Positions 1-11,687 of a stretch of 64,000 nt of DNA are shown here, piece by piece. Each line of letters opens with the position of its first letter. The stretch's first letter is position 1. The position numbers and the translations under genes were made by a program. The DNA comes from Pelodera strongyloides (taxonomy: Eukaryota > Nematoda > Chromadorea > Rhabditida > Rhabditidae), in NCBI GenBank assembly GCA_036852015.1, contig JAANDG010000010.1, positions 186,001 through 250,000 on the forward strand, read 5' to 3'. A model generated the notes under the pieces. The model was not told the DNA's origin and ran no database searches. It worked only from the letters and a program-made list of their open reading frames with translations.

Positions 1-296
1 AAGAAGCAGTAGCTCTGGGACGGTTTTTACAAAAATAGAGCCCGGTGGTAGAACTTCGAAGATGCTCGTACTCGTACCCTTTTCGGGTACAAGCGGCTCT
101 CTTATATTAGCTAAAAAGGTTGATTTCGCCAATACAGGGGGGGAACTTCCTGTATTCCAGACATGAACTGTTTACGTTTCACAGTAAACATAAGGAAGCT
201 GGACACAACTTGTTTATGCTAGTCTGTGAACGCGTGGAACATTTTTGACCAACTTCTAATTGATTATAAAAACATGTTTATTTATTTTATATTCAG

Positions 297-3200
297 CTTC
301 TTCGTCCTCGTCTTTGACAGTTCTAGAAACATCGCTACCTTGTCGGAAAGACACGCCCACAATTGGCGAAAGAATAGCTACCGTACTACATAAACGATAT
401 GTAAAGATGCTCGTCTTCGTACTCTACCTCGGCTACTTGGGTAAGTGGTTTATTGCTTTCCAGGTAGAAATCCAGTAACTTGGAAATTAGAACATGTTCT
501 TTCAGGGACCTACATCCTTTTAAATATTCGAATCAAACCAGACAACCTGCACCTCGGAAACAGCCACCACGCGCCGGTATTGTACAGTGGTTGTACAGTG
601 TACACGAGTTGCTATTGTACAGTTTTATTGATTTCGTATTTAGTAATTTGGAAACATCCAATGTTTAGGCGGTTCCGTCTACTTCGCGTTGAAACTCCCG
701 TTAGGCTTGGACCTAACACTGCTAACGCCGGATGGCTCGTATGCTGCACTGGAGCTAAAAGCTCAGGAGAGGTTTGTCTATTTTTAAGCTTAGGGTTTTT
801 GATTTTCCTGGCAAATTCGGGCCGGAATCTTTCCAAGTTACCGAGTTAATATTTTTGTATATTTCCTTAAATTGATGTCATAGTTATTCTTACATGTTCT
901 CTTATACTTCGCACAATTATATTACATTCGAAAGAACTTTTAGACTCTTCAAAGATTACGGTACTTTCTGCTTTGCTGTCGTCAAAACGCAAGACATATC
1001 GCTTAGCGAACCGGCAGAGAGAAGAAAACTATTGCAATTGTATAGAAAACTCGGGAGGTAGGTACTGATCGAAAATATAATTCTGAGCAATTATTTTCAT
1101 TATATAAAGAAATATTCGTTTATTAACTGTTAAAGGGTTTGTAATTCTAGCAAAAAGTAGCTTTTTGTCAGACAAGTATAGCGACTTTTCTTTGTTACGC
1201 CGCGACTTTTATCTGTTATGAAGCGACTTTCTCAACATGTTTCCCATTTCAAAGTGTTTTACCCATGGGTCCTGATGGTACTGAGTATCATACCAATAGG
1301 TACCATTACCCACGATGGGTAAAGAAGTGTCTGATCTGTAAAAAATGTAATTTAGCTCCGAATTCGCTTCACGTTATCAATTTTGGGTGGAAGACTTTGA
1401 CAAATTTGTCAATTCAAAACGTCTGAACTCTCGGGATTTTATGCGAGAATTAATGCATTTCCTGAGAAAACCTGCATTTGAAATCTATGGAGATGACATA
1501 CGGTGAGTAATACATTTTTTGCAGTATTTGGAAACGTATGCTGGCGGAGGGGCACATAATAGAAAGCAATCACAGAATCCCGTTTTATTTCAGTTTCACG
1601 CACGACGGTCGCATCGAGGCGGTTAAGATGTTGTTTCGTCTAAGAAAACTGAGTCCGTTGTCGGATACTCCAAGGGCGGAATACCTCAGGACAGTGTTGA
1701 AGAACTCAAGCTACACGGGATTCGCCTACGATACGAGGTTTGCATATCGCCGTCCGAGCGCGGCGCGTTACTGTGTTGCGCTTTTCGGTGGGGAACGGCA
1801 GGTGGACTGTTGGACCACAATTGCGCCACATGTTGCGCCACACCTTCTGGCGCACGTTTCCTCCAGCGTTGTGTCTAAGCATTTTGTATATTTTCAGTTC
1901 TTGGCGCACTTCTGGCGCACCTTTTCTCCAGCGTTGCGTCACAGCATTTTGTATATATTCAGTTTTCTGCTCGTCGATCAGCAATCAGCTACAGTGAGGA
2001 ACGTCGTGGTGAATGTGGTCACTGCAACATTGGCTATGTTATGTATTTGCGTTCTCCTTGTTCCGAGACTCGTATGCTCGATATGCATTTGTGAGTCACA
2101 CTATAGTTATATTTAGTTACTCGCTCGAAGCGGAAAAAGCGTAACGTACATCATACAATCATACATACAAACAAACAAACACCAAGTTTTCAACAATTCT
2201 ATCAATAAATAGACGGTGACGTTGTTTTCTCCATTCGTACCTTAGTCCAATTTTTACAAAACTTGCATAGTTGGACCGTCGTCTATAATTTATGCGTGGT
2301 AAGGCATGTGTTTATAATACCTATTCCAGGCGTGTCCATCCTCTCAATCAATATTGGCGTAGTTGGTGCACTGTCTGCAGTCCACACTCGCCTCGACATC
2401 ATTTCAATGATAACAATTGTTATGAGCATTGGGTTCTCTGTGGATTATGTGGCCCACGCCACTTTTCACTTTATCATACAGAAGGAGGATCGCCTCAAGG
2501 TAAGCGTGAGGGTTTTTATGTAATAAAAGCGATTCCTGAATTTTTTATGCGTGAACTCCACAGGGAAACTGCTCACACCACACAATTTCTTCACGTTTTA
2601 CCTCCATAACGGCGCATGCGTTTCAAAACCTCATAATATTTTGTTATTTGAATTAAGTTTTGGAATTATTTATTTTGGAACGGGCCTCTATGATATGTAA
2701 AGTAACTAAATTCTTGTTAAAAAATCGTCTCTGACTCTCTTCATTTAGCACTGTCTCTCGGTGATGACCGAGCCGATTATCCAATCAGCGCTCTCCACTG
2801 TGGTGGGCGTGGCCTTATTGGCTCCCGTGCCATCGTACATTATTCGTACCTTCGTGTATACAGTACTCTTCGTGGTCGGTATCGGAGTTCTTCATGGGCT
2901 CGTCTTTTTACCGGTTTTACTAGATACTATTGTGAGTTTCATTTTTATACAGGTATTCTTTTCTCTCTCGCTCTCTCCTCAAGATCCTTTCTCTCCCTCC
3001 TTCTGTTACCCTCCCCGATCTCTTCCTCGCTCTCTCCCCTCCTCTCTCTCACTCTCTCTCTCTCCCCTCCTCTCTCTCTATCACTGGCTATACCCTCTCG
3101 CTCTCTGTTATCTCTCTCAAATGATTCACCACTTTCAGGTGCCAATGTCTGAGTACTTGGAACCATACCACACTGACGGAACCATGTCGCACCATAGCGA

Positions 3201-4553
3201 CGTCATCAAACGCAAAATGGTATAAATTTTTGAATGTTAAGTTAGTAAAAAAAACTATTATATAATATGGAAAACTAGAAACCTTGCACCATATTTTCGT
3301 GCCATCGCTTTCTTGTCGTTTTTATTCGGCATAACACGGAGCAACTATTTTTTGTCTATATAATCCAACCACAGTAAAGGCAACCTTCTTTTTTTACCGA
3401 GAATTACAGGGCGAAAGAAACCGTCTGCAATGTTATCAACAAGATGTGGAAAAGGTAATTTGTTAGCTCATTTGTAAAATCTAGGTGTAGTATTTGTGCT
3501 AACGGCCTAAAGTCCTGGAAACTATAACGATTACACTACGTTGACTCTCTGAACTGAACTACCTTAGAGTGTTTTTATGCGCGTTTCCGTCTTAGGCTTG
3601 CCTTTGGATGATTTGTTATTTATGTAATCAACAAACATGTCTTATATCTTTGTTGTGGAAAATTATTATACTATTATTATTATAGTAAAGCGGGGAGGCC
3701 TTCGAAGACTTACGTGCATATTATGAGCTAAAGTACTGCGATATACGGTTTACGTTTACATTACCCGATTCCCGCATTTACATCCGAGCTAATATCTTTC
3801 TTATTCTCAGGAACACTACTCACCTAAACGGACAGTTCCCGTACCCGTGCAAAGGACTCAATTGCCTAATTATTCTAATACTAATTATGCAAATTGGCCA
3901 CCGTATGAGTCCCGACATTATGCAATATCTTCGGCGTCGCCTCCAACGATGAGGCCCCCTCCACCCCCGCGGAGGTCGTCACCCGTACCGGCACAGAGAA
4001 CCTTACCAACAAGGCCACCGAGGTTACCAGTTAGCGGTATGTTCTCAAAATGTTACGGATATTAGCCTTACCACCAATTACCCACTGGCGGTAAAGCGCT
4101 TATAATTATGTTACCGATATGTTGTCCGTGGTTACCAGTTAGCGGTTAGTTGATTAGAATAATGCTGCCGATAAAGCAAGCTGATGGGAAGATTTTTTTT
4201 TAGTTCCAAGTGTTTCCAAGTTTCCAATAAGACCGCCGCTACTCATTTAGTCAATCTAAATGTTACCGAAAACAACCTTCAAGTTTACTTACTCCGACTC
4301 GTAAGCGGCACAATTTTTACAATATTAAATGATTGACAGGATAAAAGTGTATTTTCCTCGCGGTCTCATATACCATACGGCATTACTGTACTTATTTATT
4401 TCAGACAACTCGGATTTATCGATCGATTTTCCGCCATTACCGCCCACTCCAACATTTGGAGCAAGTACGGTACAATCAGAGTACTGTGTTCCTCCGCCAA
4501 TAGACGATGAGGAAACGGTTACTGTAGAAAAGGTTTTAGAATCCAGAAGATGA
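297..4553 (+). CDS. Patched-related (PTR) membrane protein, C-terminal half (5' truncated by the window)
   Basis: Exons: 297-440, 669-771, 944-1057, 1356-1502, 1525-1737, 1963-2090, 2330-2499, 2749-2931, 3139-3219, 3410-3454, 3811-4036, 4405-4553 (TGA). Phases match at all junctions. The first visible exon opens inside a codon after an acceptor, so at least one upstream exon is missing. Reading order: a hydrophobic segment ([13 protein letters not shown]), the motif [13 protein letters not shown] that follows the seventh membrane segment in PTR proteins, a roughly 170-residue extracellular loop, then a membrane block with [13 protein letters not shown] and further segments in exons 7 and 8. 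This is the second half of the 12-span Patched/Dispatched/RND fold; the sterol-sensing half lies upstream. Known PTR proteins act in lipid or sterol handling, cuticle and moulting; the role here is inferred. The cytosolic tail (exons 9-12) is long, Pro-rich ([12 protein letters not shown]) and acidic near its end. Which PTR paralogue this is cannot be said. Confidence 0.9.
1849..1964 (+). repeat. Tandem duplication of an intron 3' end, with a decoy splice acceptor
   Basis: Two roughly 50-base copies lie back to back in PTR intron 5. Both run from TGGCGCAC through CTCCAGCGTTG and GCATTTTGTATAT to TTCAGTT. The second copy supplies the acceptor used for exon 6 (exon starts at 1963). The first carries a near-identical TTTTCAG at about 1889-1895. 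Using the first acceptor would add about 67 bases and shift the frame. Confidence 0.75.
2946..3120. repeat. CT-rich low-complexity tract in a PTR intron
   Basis: Interrupted (CT)n/CCTCT tract filling most of the intron between exons 8 and 9 of the PTR gene. It doubles as an extended polypyrimidine stretch ahead of the acceptor at 3138. Many similar GA/CT tracts occur in the window. Confidence 0.85.
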
Positions 4554-4575
4554 TTATTATTTGATTTCTATTTTT

Positions 4576-4581
4576 AATAAA
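4576..4581 (+). terminator. Polyadenylation signal AATAAA of the PTR gene
   Basis: AATAAA lies 23 bases after the TGA of the patched-related gene, so the 3' UTR is predicted to be very short, as is common in nematodes. Confidence 0.6.
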
Positions 4582-4798
4582 GTTTTGTTTTTGATGTCAG
4601 TGGAGGCTTTGGCACACTTTTTTGTTTTGATAATAAATCGTCAGTGTTAGGTGATACTGTTCAACACCAACGTTTGATCAGTTTGAGGTTTCTTTCTTCT
4701 TTCTTCCTCTTTTGTCTTTTCATCTGTCTCTGTTTCTAAATTTTTTCACCTGTTGTACATACATAGGAACACAGAATTATTGCGAAATCCACAGCTAA

Positions 4799-4975
4799 AC
4801 GCCACTGGCCCGTCACCAACTGGTTTTTTACAAAAAAAACATCTAGTGACTGCTTAGTGACCATTTGGTGACGGTTTTCGATAAAACTTGCTCACCACAT
4901 GGTCGCGAAGTGGTCGCCAAATGGGTTGGCCCACGAAAAAACCAGCAAATCGTCACCAAATGGGTTCAGCTATTT
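4799..4975. repeat. GTCACCAA-rich imperfect palindromic repeat, copy 1
   Basis: About 175 bases built from GTCACCAA / TTGGTGAC words, e.g. CCCGTCACCAACTGG on the left, AGTGACCATTTGGTGACGG in the centre and CGTCACCAAATGGG on the right. A related stretch with the same words lies at about 56425-56575, so this is a dispersed repeat. No open frame of note. Confidence 0.6.
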
Positions 4976-5335
4976 CAAATGTTCAAATGTTGTACTATAA
5001 TCTCTAACGTCAGCAAGCCCCCACATACGCGCCCAACATAGATTCTTCCTAAGTAAAGCGTGTTTGTGTGCTGGTTCGGTGTTTGGGAATTGAATTGTCG
5101 CCGTGCTTCCGCTTCCCCGTGCGCGGCCCAAAGATTTCCCGCTAACTCTGTCTTTTTGAATTCCCGCCCAATTGTATTGATTCGTTTGTCGCTTCGGGAC
5201 CATTTTGTTTCGACGGATCAGAAATCAGCCTTGCTTGCAAAGGTTTGACACAATTTACAACAATAGCATTTCTTGCGTAAGCTCTTCCTTGTTAGATTAG
5301 TTTTCCAAATTTTGACTACTATGAGTATGAGGAGG

Positions 5336-5386
5336 ATTATATCTCTCTACATCCCTCTCTGTCCCTCCTCTCTCCCTCCTCTCTCG

Positions 5387-5423
<37 letters not shown>

Positions 5424-5456
5424 CCTCCTCTCTCGTCTCTCTCTCCCTCTGTCTTC
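5336..5456. repeat. CT microsatellite
   Basis: Interrupted (CT)n/(CTCC)n tract. Apparent open frames across it on both strands are Ser/Leu or Arg/Glu low-complexity artefacts. Confidence 0.85.
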
Positions 5457-5817
5457 AAACAAATCATAGATCTCTCATGGGTGTAACTCTTTCTTTGTTT
5501 TTTACTCATAAATATATCAGCCCCAATCCTCAGAGCGGTGAATCCCGTCTATTGTTCTAGTGCCGCCTCACTTACTTTCTCACTGGCTAGATCCCAAAAT
5601 GGAGATGTTCTTTCGCTATCTTCTGATTCAGAGAGATGCCAAAATTAATTCTTTATCGATTGGTTATGCTTTACATATTGCTTTACATATTGACTGATTT
5701 ATATTTATGCCTTTGTTTCACTTTGTATCTATTCGACAGCAATCATTTTTCTTTGTCTCTGCCTCTTCCTAACACAATTATTTGATCGATAAATGTACCC
5801 TATATTGTTTACGATTG

Positions 5818-5884
5818 CGTAGCGCGCGAAGCGCGCGGAGCACCCGAGCTAGAGCGACGCGCGCGCGCCGAGCTCTAGTTTGAT
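5818..5884. repeat. GC-rich palindromic island
   Basis: An isolated CpG-rich island in AT-rich DNA. It contains GCGCGCGAAGCGCGCG (two self-complementary GCGCGC blocks around AA) followed by GCGCGCGCGC and two GAGCTCTAG-like palindromes (GAGCTAGAG and GAGCTCTAG). It is flanked on both sides by TTTGATCGATAAATGTA-like copies (about 5771 and 5878), so the island sits inside a short direct duplication. Origin unknown. Confidence 0.5.
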
Positions 5885-6462
5885 CGATAAATGTAAATAC
5901 CTATATCGTTTCGATACATCGTATATCATGTCATGGGATCAGCATGTATATAATGAATGGTTCAAGACAAGCTCTTCCTAACGTGTCACCAGGTTCTAGT
6001 GGTGTAGTAACAATGGTGTTTTGATTAACTTCCAATAGTGAACAGATCAGCTAGAACCCCGAGTCCAGGGCACTTACTAAGGGCCAAACAAAATGGTCTA
6101 TCCTGTTTACACTACAATGTTTTCTTTATGAATACGTGAAAACGAGACAATATAGCGTAGAATTTTTCTGTCTAGCGACACTCGAAAACAGCTCTAAAAT
6201 TGAATTTCAACTTGAATGCACACACACACATGGATTCACATCCACTGAACAAGTTATATATAAGTAAGGTTAAAAGGAATTTTTAACAATGCTAAGGCAA
6301 GGCAAGGAGCTTAAACCTGGACCCGTTTTGTTGCGTTTTCCATAGTTATCCAAAACACACCAATATACTAATTGCAAGGAAGGCTACCGGTCTCTAGCTG
6401 CACAGATCTATGAAAGGGAGGGATTTCCAAGCTCTCGCACTTTGAAAAGTTCTGCTAGGCCT

Positions 6463-6562
6463 CAGCGTTAGGCCCGCGGCCGTTTAAACCAGCGTTAGAC
6501 GCGCGGCCGTTTAAACCAGCACTAGGCCCGCGGCCGTTTAAGCCAGCGTTAGACGCGCGGCA
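6463..6562. repeat. 27-base tandem repeat, about 3.7 copies
   Basis: The word CAGCGTTAG (once CAGCACTAG) recurs at 6463, 6490, 6517 and 6544, exactly 27 bases apart. Each unit continues with GCCCGCGGCCGTTTAAACC or the variant GACGCGCGGCCGTTTAAACC. The two variants alternate, so the higher-order period may be 54 bases. Every unit contains CGCGGCCG and all but the last contain GTTTAAAC or GTTTAAGC. Confidence 0.9.
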
Positions 6563-7350
6563 AAATCTTCCTGATCCGAAAAGGCACGTGAGCTATACCC
6601 GGAAGGTTCATTTCTAGGCAACGTTCAAGTGCATGTAATCAAGTTTTCCAAATTTATGTCCTCAAGTGTTATGGCGGCTGGTCTTCAAGAAATGCGCTAC
6701 CAAATCTCTATATAGTGTCTATCGTCTATGCACCTGCGCTTTCTCTCTTTCTTTTCTTTTTCTCTTTTCCTCTCTCTCGCTCTATATGAATATGTAACTC
6801 TCTCACTCTCTCTTACTCTCACTTTCTCCCTCACGATCTCATATTTCTTTACTACTCCCATTGAAATTGAATCATTGGTCCTGATTTCCAATTTTAATAT
6901 AAAAAATTGTTCAATACGGTGTCGTACCCGAAGCCATATTCACCACTCCGATTCCCTCAGGGAAATATTCCCTGGGGACAGAAAAGAGCATTCTAATAAG
7001 AGATGTATGGGACACCGCAGAGAAACAGACGGGGAATTCCCCATGGGGAACTTAATGGTGAATATGACCTCAGGTAACTTTAACGCTGCGGTAGGTGTCA
7101 AACTAAAGGACTATGTCAGTGTCATAGAGTACATGCCAAAACTAAGTTTGGTTTTAGATTCTTTTCCATAAAGAAATCCCAGAAGATCCACATTTGAGTG
7201 ACATATTTCCCTGTGACCTTGTACAAATTCTGACACTATTCGTTCACTTTTTGAATGACACATTTACGTTGGAGGCTCTGGAAAGTTGCCGAATTTTTAG
7301 TTAGACAGACATCACAAGGGTCACTAAAATAAAATAAAAATCCACCATTT

Positions 7351-7520
7351 TTAAAGCGGCATAACATCCGGTTTTTGAAATGTACTGTATTTCCATGCAT
7401 CACATGCAAATGAGTATGGTTAGAATGGAATCGAGCTCAAGTCGAGCTCACTTAGCATAACTACATAGGAATACAGTTATCCATCATATGTTTCAAAAAT
7501 CGGTCTTTGTGTCGCTTTAA
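7351..7520. mobile_element. Palindromic MITE-like element, family B
   Basis: 170-base element that begins TTAAAGCGGCATAACATCCGG and ends in the near-complement GTCGCTTTAA. The inner arms GTTTTTGAAA / TTTCAAAAAT are inverted and the interior includes CACATGCAAATGAGTATG. Relatives in the window: 61314-61481, 63376-63526, 63696-63842 and the 54-base remnant at 11390-11443. No coding capacity, so non-autonomous. Confidence 0.75.
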
Positions 7521-7737
7521 AATCATGAAAACTGGATCGTTTGAAATTTACATTGGTTTTCGTAAACATTCACCACACGTGTTTTTCCACGACAACAATT
7601 TTCCACTAGGAAATCCGAATAGTAAGAAGAACCTAACTAGTAGCGGGCGCCGTGCTGTAATTGACCTTCTCTGCAAAAAAAGCATTCAAAGAAACGAACA
7701 CTTCCTCATTTTTAACTGAGCGCAATTACTACTTATA

Positions 7738-7830
7738 GTTTTAAAGCGAAATACCGGCCGGGTTTTGAAATGCATCGTGGACAACTGGATTTTACGTATT
7801 TATGCTAATTTGCTCGAATTTCACGAATAT
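7738..7830. mobile_element. Half copy of MITE-like family A (left arm only)
   Basis: Starts TTTTAAAGCGAAATACCGGCC, continues TTTTGAAATGCATCGTGGACAACTG and TATGCTAATTTGCTCGAATTT, then loses similarity. The right inverted arm is missing. Full copies occur at 22836-23016 and 58026-58191. Confidence 0.65.
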
Positions 7831-8759
7831 ATTCTTACCGCTATTTTTTTCTTATGCTAATTTTTGAGGCCGGAGAAAATTACAAAATTTCAATTTTCTA
7901 GCTGCCTTTTTGGTACTCTCAGGGTCTCCGACTCTACTAAAAACCCTGCCGCTACACCTATTTTGAAGCAACCTGTCAAGTGTAAACTATTATAGTAATT
8001 TCCACATATTTTCCACATGCACATCTATTATGATCGATTATGACTCTTTTTTTATTTTTCTCTATAAGTCTAGATAATAATTCATAATTTCTATAAAACC
8101 CATTGATATTGGATGGGTTTTACGCGTACTCCATTACTATGTCAATGAGCCCATCAAACTTGTCACGGCCGCAAACCAGACTGAACCTAAACCTAATGGC
8201 CAAACTCGCTGAATTCTGAAGTATAATTAGAGAAATTAGGGATATGTACATGAAAAAGAAAGCTATTGAATATTTTCTAGGATAATTAAGGGCATGCGCA
8301 TGGGCATGATTAACCTATAAAATAGTTTTATGATAATTTTCACCTTATATTTCGTATTTTTATCCATTCTACAATATTTTGTCTATTATTTTTCTTTCAT
8401 AATTTTGGCCTCGTTTTTCTGTTTAGTTTTTTTTCTAACCTTACATTGATTACCTTGGCGTATTCTTGTCTCATATTTACCTTTTTTGTCGATCATGCCT
8501 GTTTTTGGTGGAAATCATGTTTGATTAATGATCTCACCTTTTGTGACAGTACATTTAAACCGGAATGACAAGTGACTTTGCAACGGCTGGACTTATCATT
8601 AGCTACATTCCTATGCGTTATATGCAAATTTCTGCGCCTGTATGTGTATTTAGCACAGTATGGGTTGCAATTTGCCTATGATACGATACATGTGAATGCA
8701 GTTAAGACCAAGTTTCATACCGCTTTATTTGAAAAAGGGGCATATCCCTTTAAAAAATC

Positions 8760-8778
8760 CATTCCAGCCGATGCTCGA
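8760..8778 (+). promoter_or_regulatory. Probable trans-splice (spliced-leader) acceptor for the nAChR gene
   Basis: AAAAAATCCATTCCAG precedes the proposed start at 8779 by ten bases, with no upstream exon visible. In nematodes such an unpaired acceptor directly before an ATG marks spliced-leader addition. An out-of-frame 4-codon ATG (8771) lies between acceptor and start. Inferred from position only. Confidence 0.45.
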
Positions 8779-9930
8779 ATGATCCATTCTGTGTTGCTGT
8801 GCCGCGTGCTGCTCCTTCTTTATAACTCGCTCATTCCTCACGCAGGTCGGTTTATTGATTTCTTTATATTGATTTTTTTTTATTCATTGATTTTTTGTCT
8901 ATTAATTTGTTTTATCGGCTGAAAACCTCTAATGCTCAGGATCTTTCAAAAATATGTTATTGATTATTGGTTCAACTTGGCGTTATAATTTTTATTTCAC
9001 ACAATACATAATCATTTTTATTTTATGTAATGTGCATGCACCAAATCTAGACATTCAAAATGTATCTTCTTTCTTTTTTATTGCATGACAATTCGTCAAA
9101 TATTCAAACAAATAACATACGTCGGACGTCGTCTTTGAACTTTTATCTTTCTAGCTGTATATCTTTAAGATGGCTTTCTTTTAAGGAAATCCCCCATGTA
9201 AAAAAAGCGAAACGAATGATTGATGTCCTATGTTCGTGCCGGCGAAATTATGCCCTCTGGGACAGCGCGTCTCGACGTGTAAACCAAAATTATTGCCATG
9301 ATTTTATTCGCGATAAATCTAGGGACGGGTTGCGATCGTCTGGCGGTTTGTTTAGCTTAAAGGCTCGCGTAGAAGAAAATAACCTTCGCGTTCAATAGGT
9401 AGGTCCTCTAGGATTGAAATAAGGGGGTGCTAGTTCCCCAATTCTTCTGTGATAAAACACCCAGATTACTCCACCGTTACACTGCAATAACCAGGATCGT
9501 GCGCAGTGTTCTTGCACACTAGCAATAAAATAAGTGGATAGCGGCGCGGCAATAATTTAAATCCTTGGATTTGGCGGCCTTCTCGTCTACGATCGAATCT
9601 ACGGCGTGGCTATCGGTGCTCACTAAAAAAAGTTCCCGTTTCCAACGCACATGACCCGGGTTCGAATCCCGCCCAATGCTGCCATCTTATTCTGTGTACT
9701 AGGAAATTTGGACAAGCTTTTTCATTGAGTTACATAGTTATGAGCCCCATGACCGTGTTTACTTGCTCGTTAATCACTGATCTTTCTCAAGGTTTCTGTC
9801 CTGTTGGTGTTTCATCGTTGTCCCAGTTTTCCACACACTCTCTCACTCTCGCTCTCTCTCTATCTTTCGCTCTCTCTCTATCAATCACTAACCTTCTCTA
9901 TGTGTCCCTCGCTTTCTCTCTCTCTCACTC

Positions 9931-9967
<37 letters not shown>

Positions 9968-11656
9968 CTCTACATTCGCTTGAGCTGGCGCTTCGTTTGC
10001 AAAGAATTTGCATATATTCATATGGACGCGTTGGTCCATAAGAAGGACTAGGTCCTTAGATACTTGCAATAACCAGGGATTCTACCATTCTACACCCCTA
10101 CCTGGAAACTGAATTCAAAAACGGCGGTAACATCTAGCCGTCATTAGCCGTTTTTTTAATGATTAAATTTCACCCCACCAGAGGTGTAAAACTTGGTAAC
10201 TGGGTAAAACTGGCGGAGATAAATCGAAAAACCCGAGAAAATTGGCCTGCGGAATGTTTAAAGGCCAGTACGTTCGGCTTCAGAAATGAGCTGGTCCCCG
10301 GCTCACCGTTTCTGCCGATTCGGTTGATATAACCCGGTACACTATATCTTTTATTTTTTAATGATTAAATTTCATTATATACGTATTTCAGCTGGCGAGG
10401 AGAACTTGGTGCGGTTGTACAACTACTTATTGGCCAATTATGAGAAGGAGGTTTGGTCAAGTCATGATTGAATTGAGCAAAGCCTAAGCCTAAGCCTAAG
10501 CCTCAACAATTGTTACTATGATTTCAACGTAAAATAAATAAATAACAATTCATCGATTGATGTTCGTAAAAAAGAGCTATTGACCCAACTTCATAAAAGA
10601 AATATACATTTATCGAAATATTGTTAGCTCGGCAACTAATCAATACTTATAAATTCAAATAAGGGTACTTACTGATTATCGATATTGCAGTAAACAATAA
10701 ATCAATAACTTTAGGTCCGTCCGGCCGTGCGGCACGATAAGCCAATCGAAGTGTCTTTCGTCTTTTCACTCACGCAAATCATCGACGTTGTAAGCTTTTT
10801 TATTTTATTAATTTTATGTAAGGTAATAAGAATTTATATTAATTATCTAAGTGTGAGTCACACGAACTTGCGTTGTTATACATATTGTAACATGCACATG
10901 CAACCTTGTTTTAGAAGCGCGGCGTCAAATTGTTTTATTCCTGCTGATTGTAAGCTACTTTTATTAATCAATTTATCGACTATTGTTTGATTATTTATTG
11001 TTTTATTGATTATTAGGACGAGCGGAACCAAATTCTCACATCAAACGCATGGGTTCGTCAACATTGGATCGATTTTCAACTTGTATGGGACCCGAGGAAA
11101 TTTGGAAACGTCACGCGAATCCACATACCGTATGAGAAGATTTGGAGACCGGATATCATATTGTATAATAAGTAAGCGTGGTGTAGTGGTTAAGGTGCTT
11201 GTCTGTGAAGCCGAGAGACGCGGGTTCAATTCCTGGAAGCACACCTGACCTGTGACGGCACGGGTTGGAATAAAACTAATTAGGTTTTCCTTCTTCCATG
11301 GCATGCGTGAAAATACGGGGAAAAATCAAATATTGACGTTGCATTCTTCCTCACACAAAAAATGGGAATAATTATTTTATCCTCTAATATTAAAGCGACA
11401 TGCGACATAGCGGATTTTCAAAACCTGCTGTTATGCCGCTCTAATATTTTCTTTTAGTGCCGATTCACAGTACACAAAATCGGTGATGAGCACTGATGTG
11501 ATAGTCAACTTTCTCGGAAATGTGACATATTCCTCGGCCGGAATATTCAAATCATCTTGTCCATTGGATGTTAGGTACGGACGGTACTGATTGGCTCTCA
11601 ATAACTTACGTAACGTACTGGCGGTGATAGAGAGGGGGGGGGGAGTGAGTAGGGAC

Positions 11657-11687
<31 letters not shown>

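Larger units (their letters stand above)
4600..8770. other. Gene-free interval between the PTR gene and the nAChR gene
   Basis: I see no supportable coding exon here. The interval holds the GTCACC repeat, CT tracts, a GC palindromic island, a 27-base tandem repeat and two palindromic MITE-like elements (listed separately). The rest is AT-rich single-copy-looking DNA. Confidence 0.6.

Noticed and set aside
5273..5560. Ser/Leu-rich open frame over the CT tract, and its Arg/Glu-rich antisense
   Set aside because: Produced entirely by the (CT)n repeat, which is open in several frames; no splice or start evidence. The same applies to frames at 2945, 6697, 9725, 11431, 12012, 23479, 36728, 37844, 48711 and 51856.
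9060..9398. 112-codon plus-strand frame within nAChR intron 1
   Set aside because: Composition follows the base content, no domain or splice support, and it lies inside a confident intron.
11175..11246. Functional tRNA gene
   Set aside because: A- and B-boxes are present, but the acceptor stem does not pair and the anticodon arm is irregular; reported as tRNA-derived only. The same holds for 9603, 13826 and 19121.
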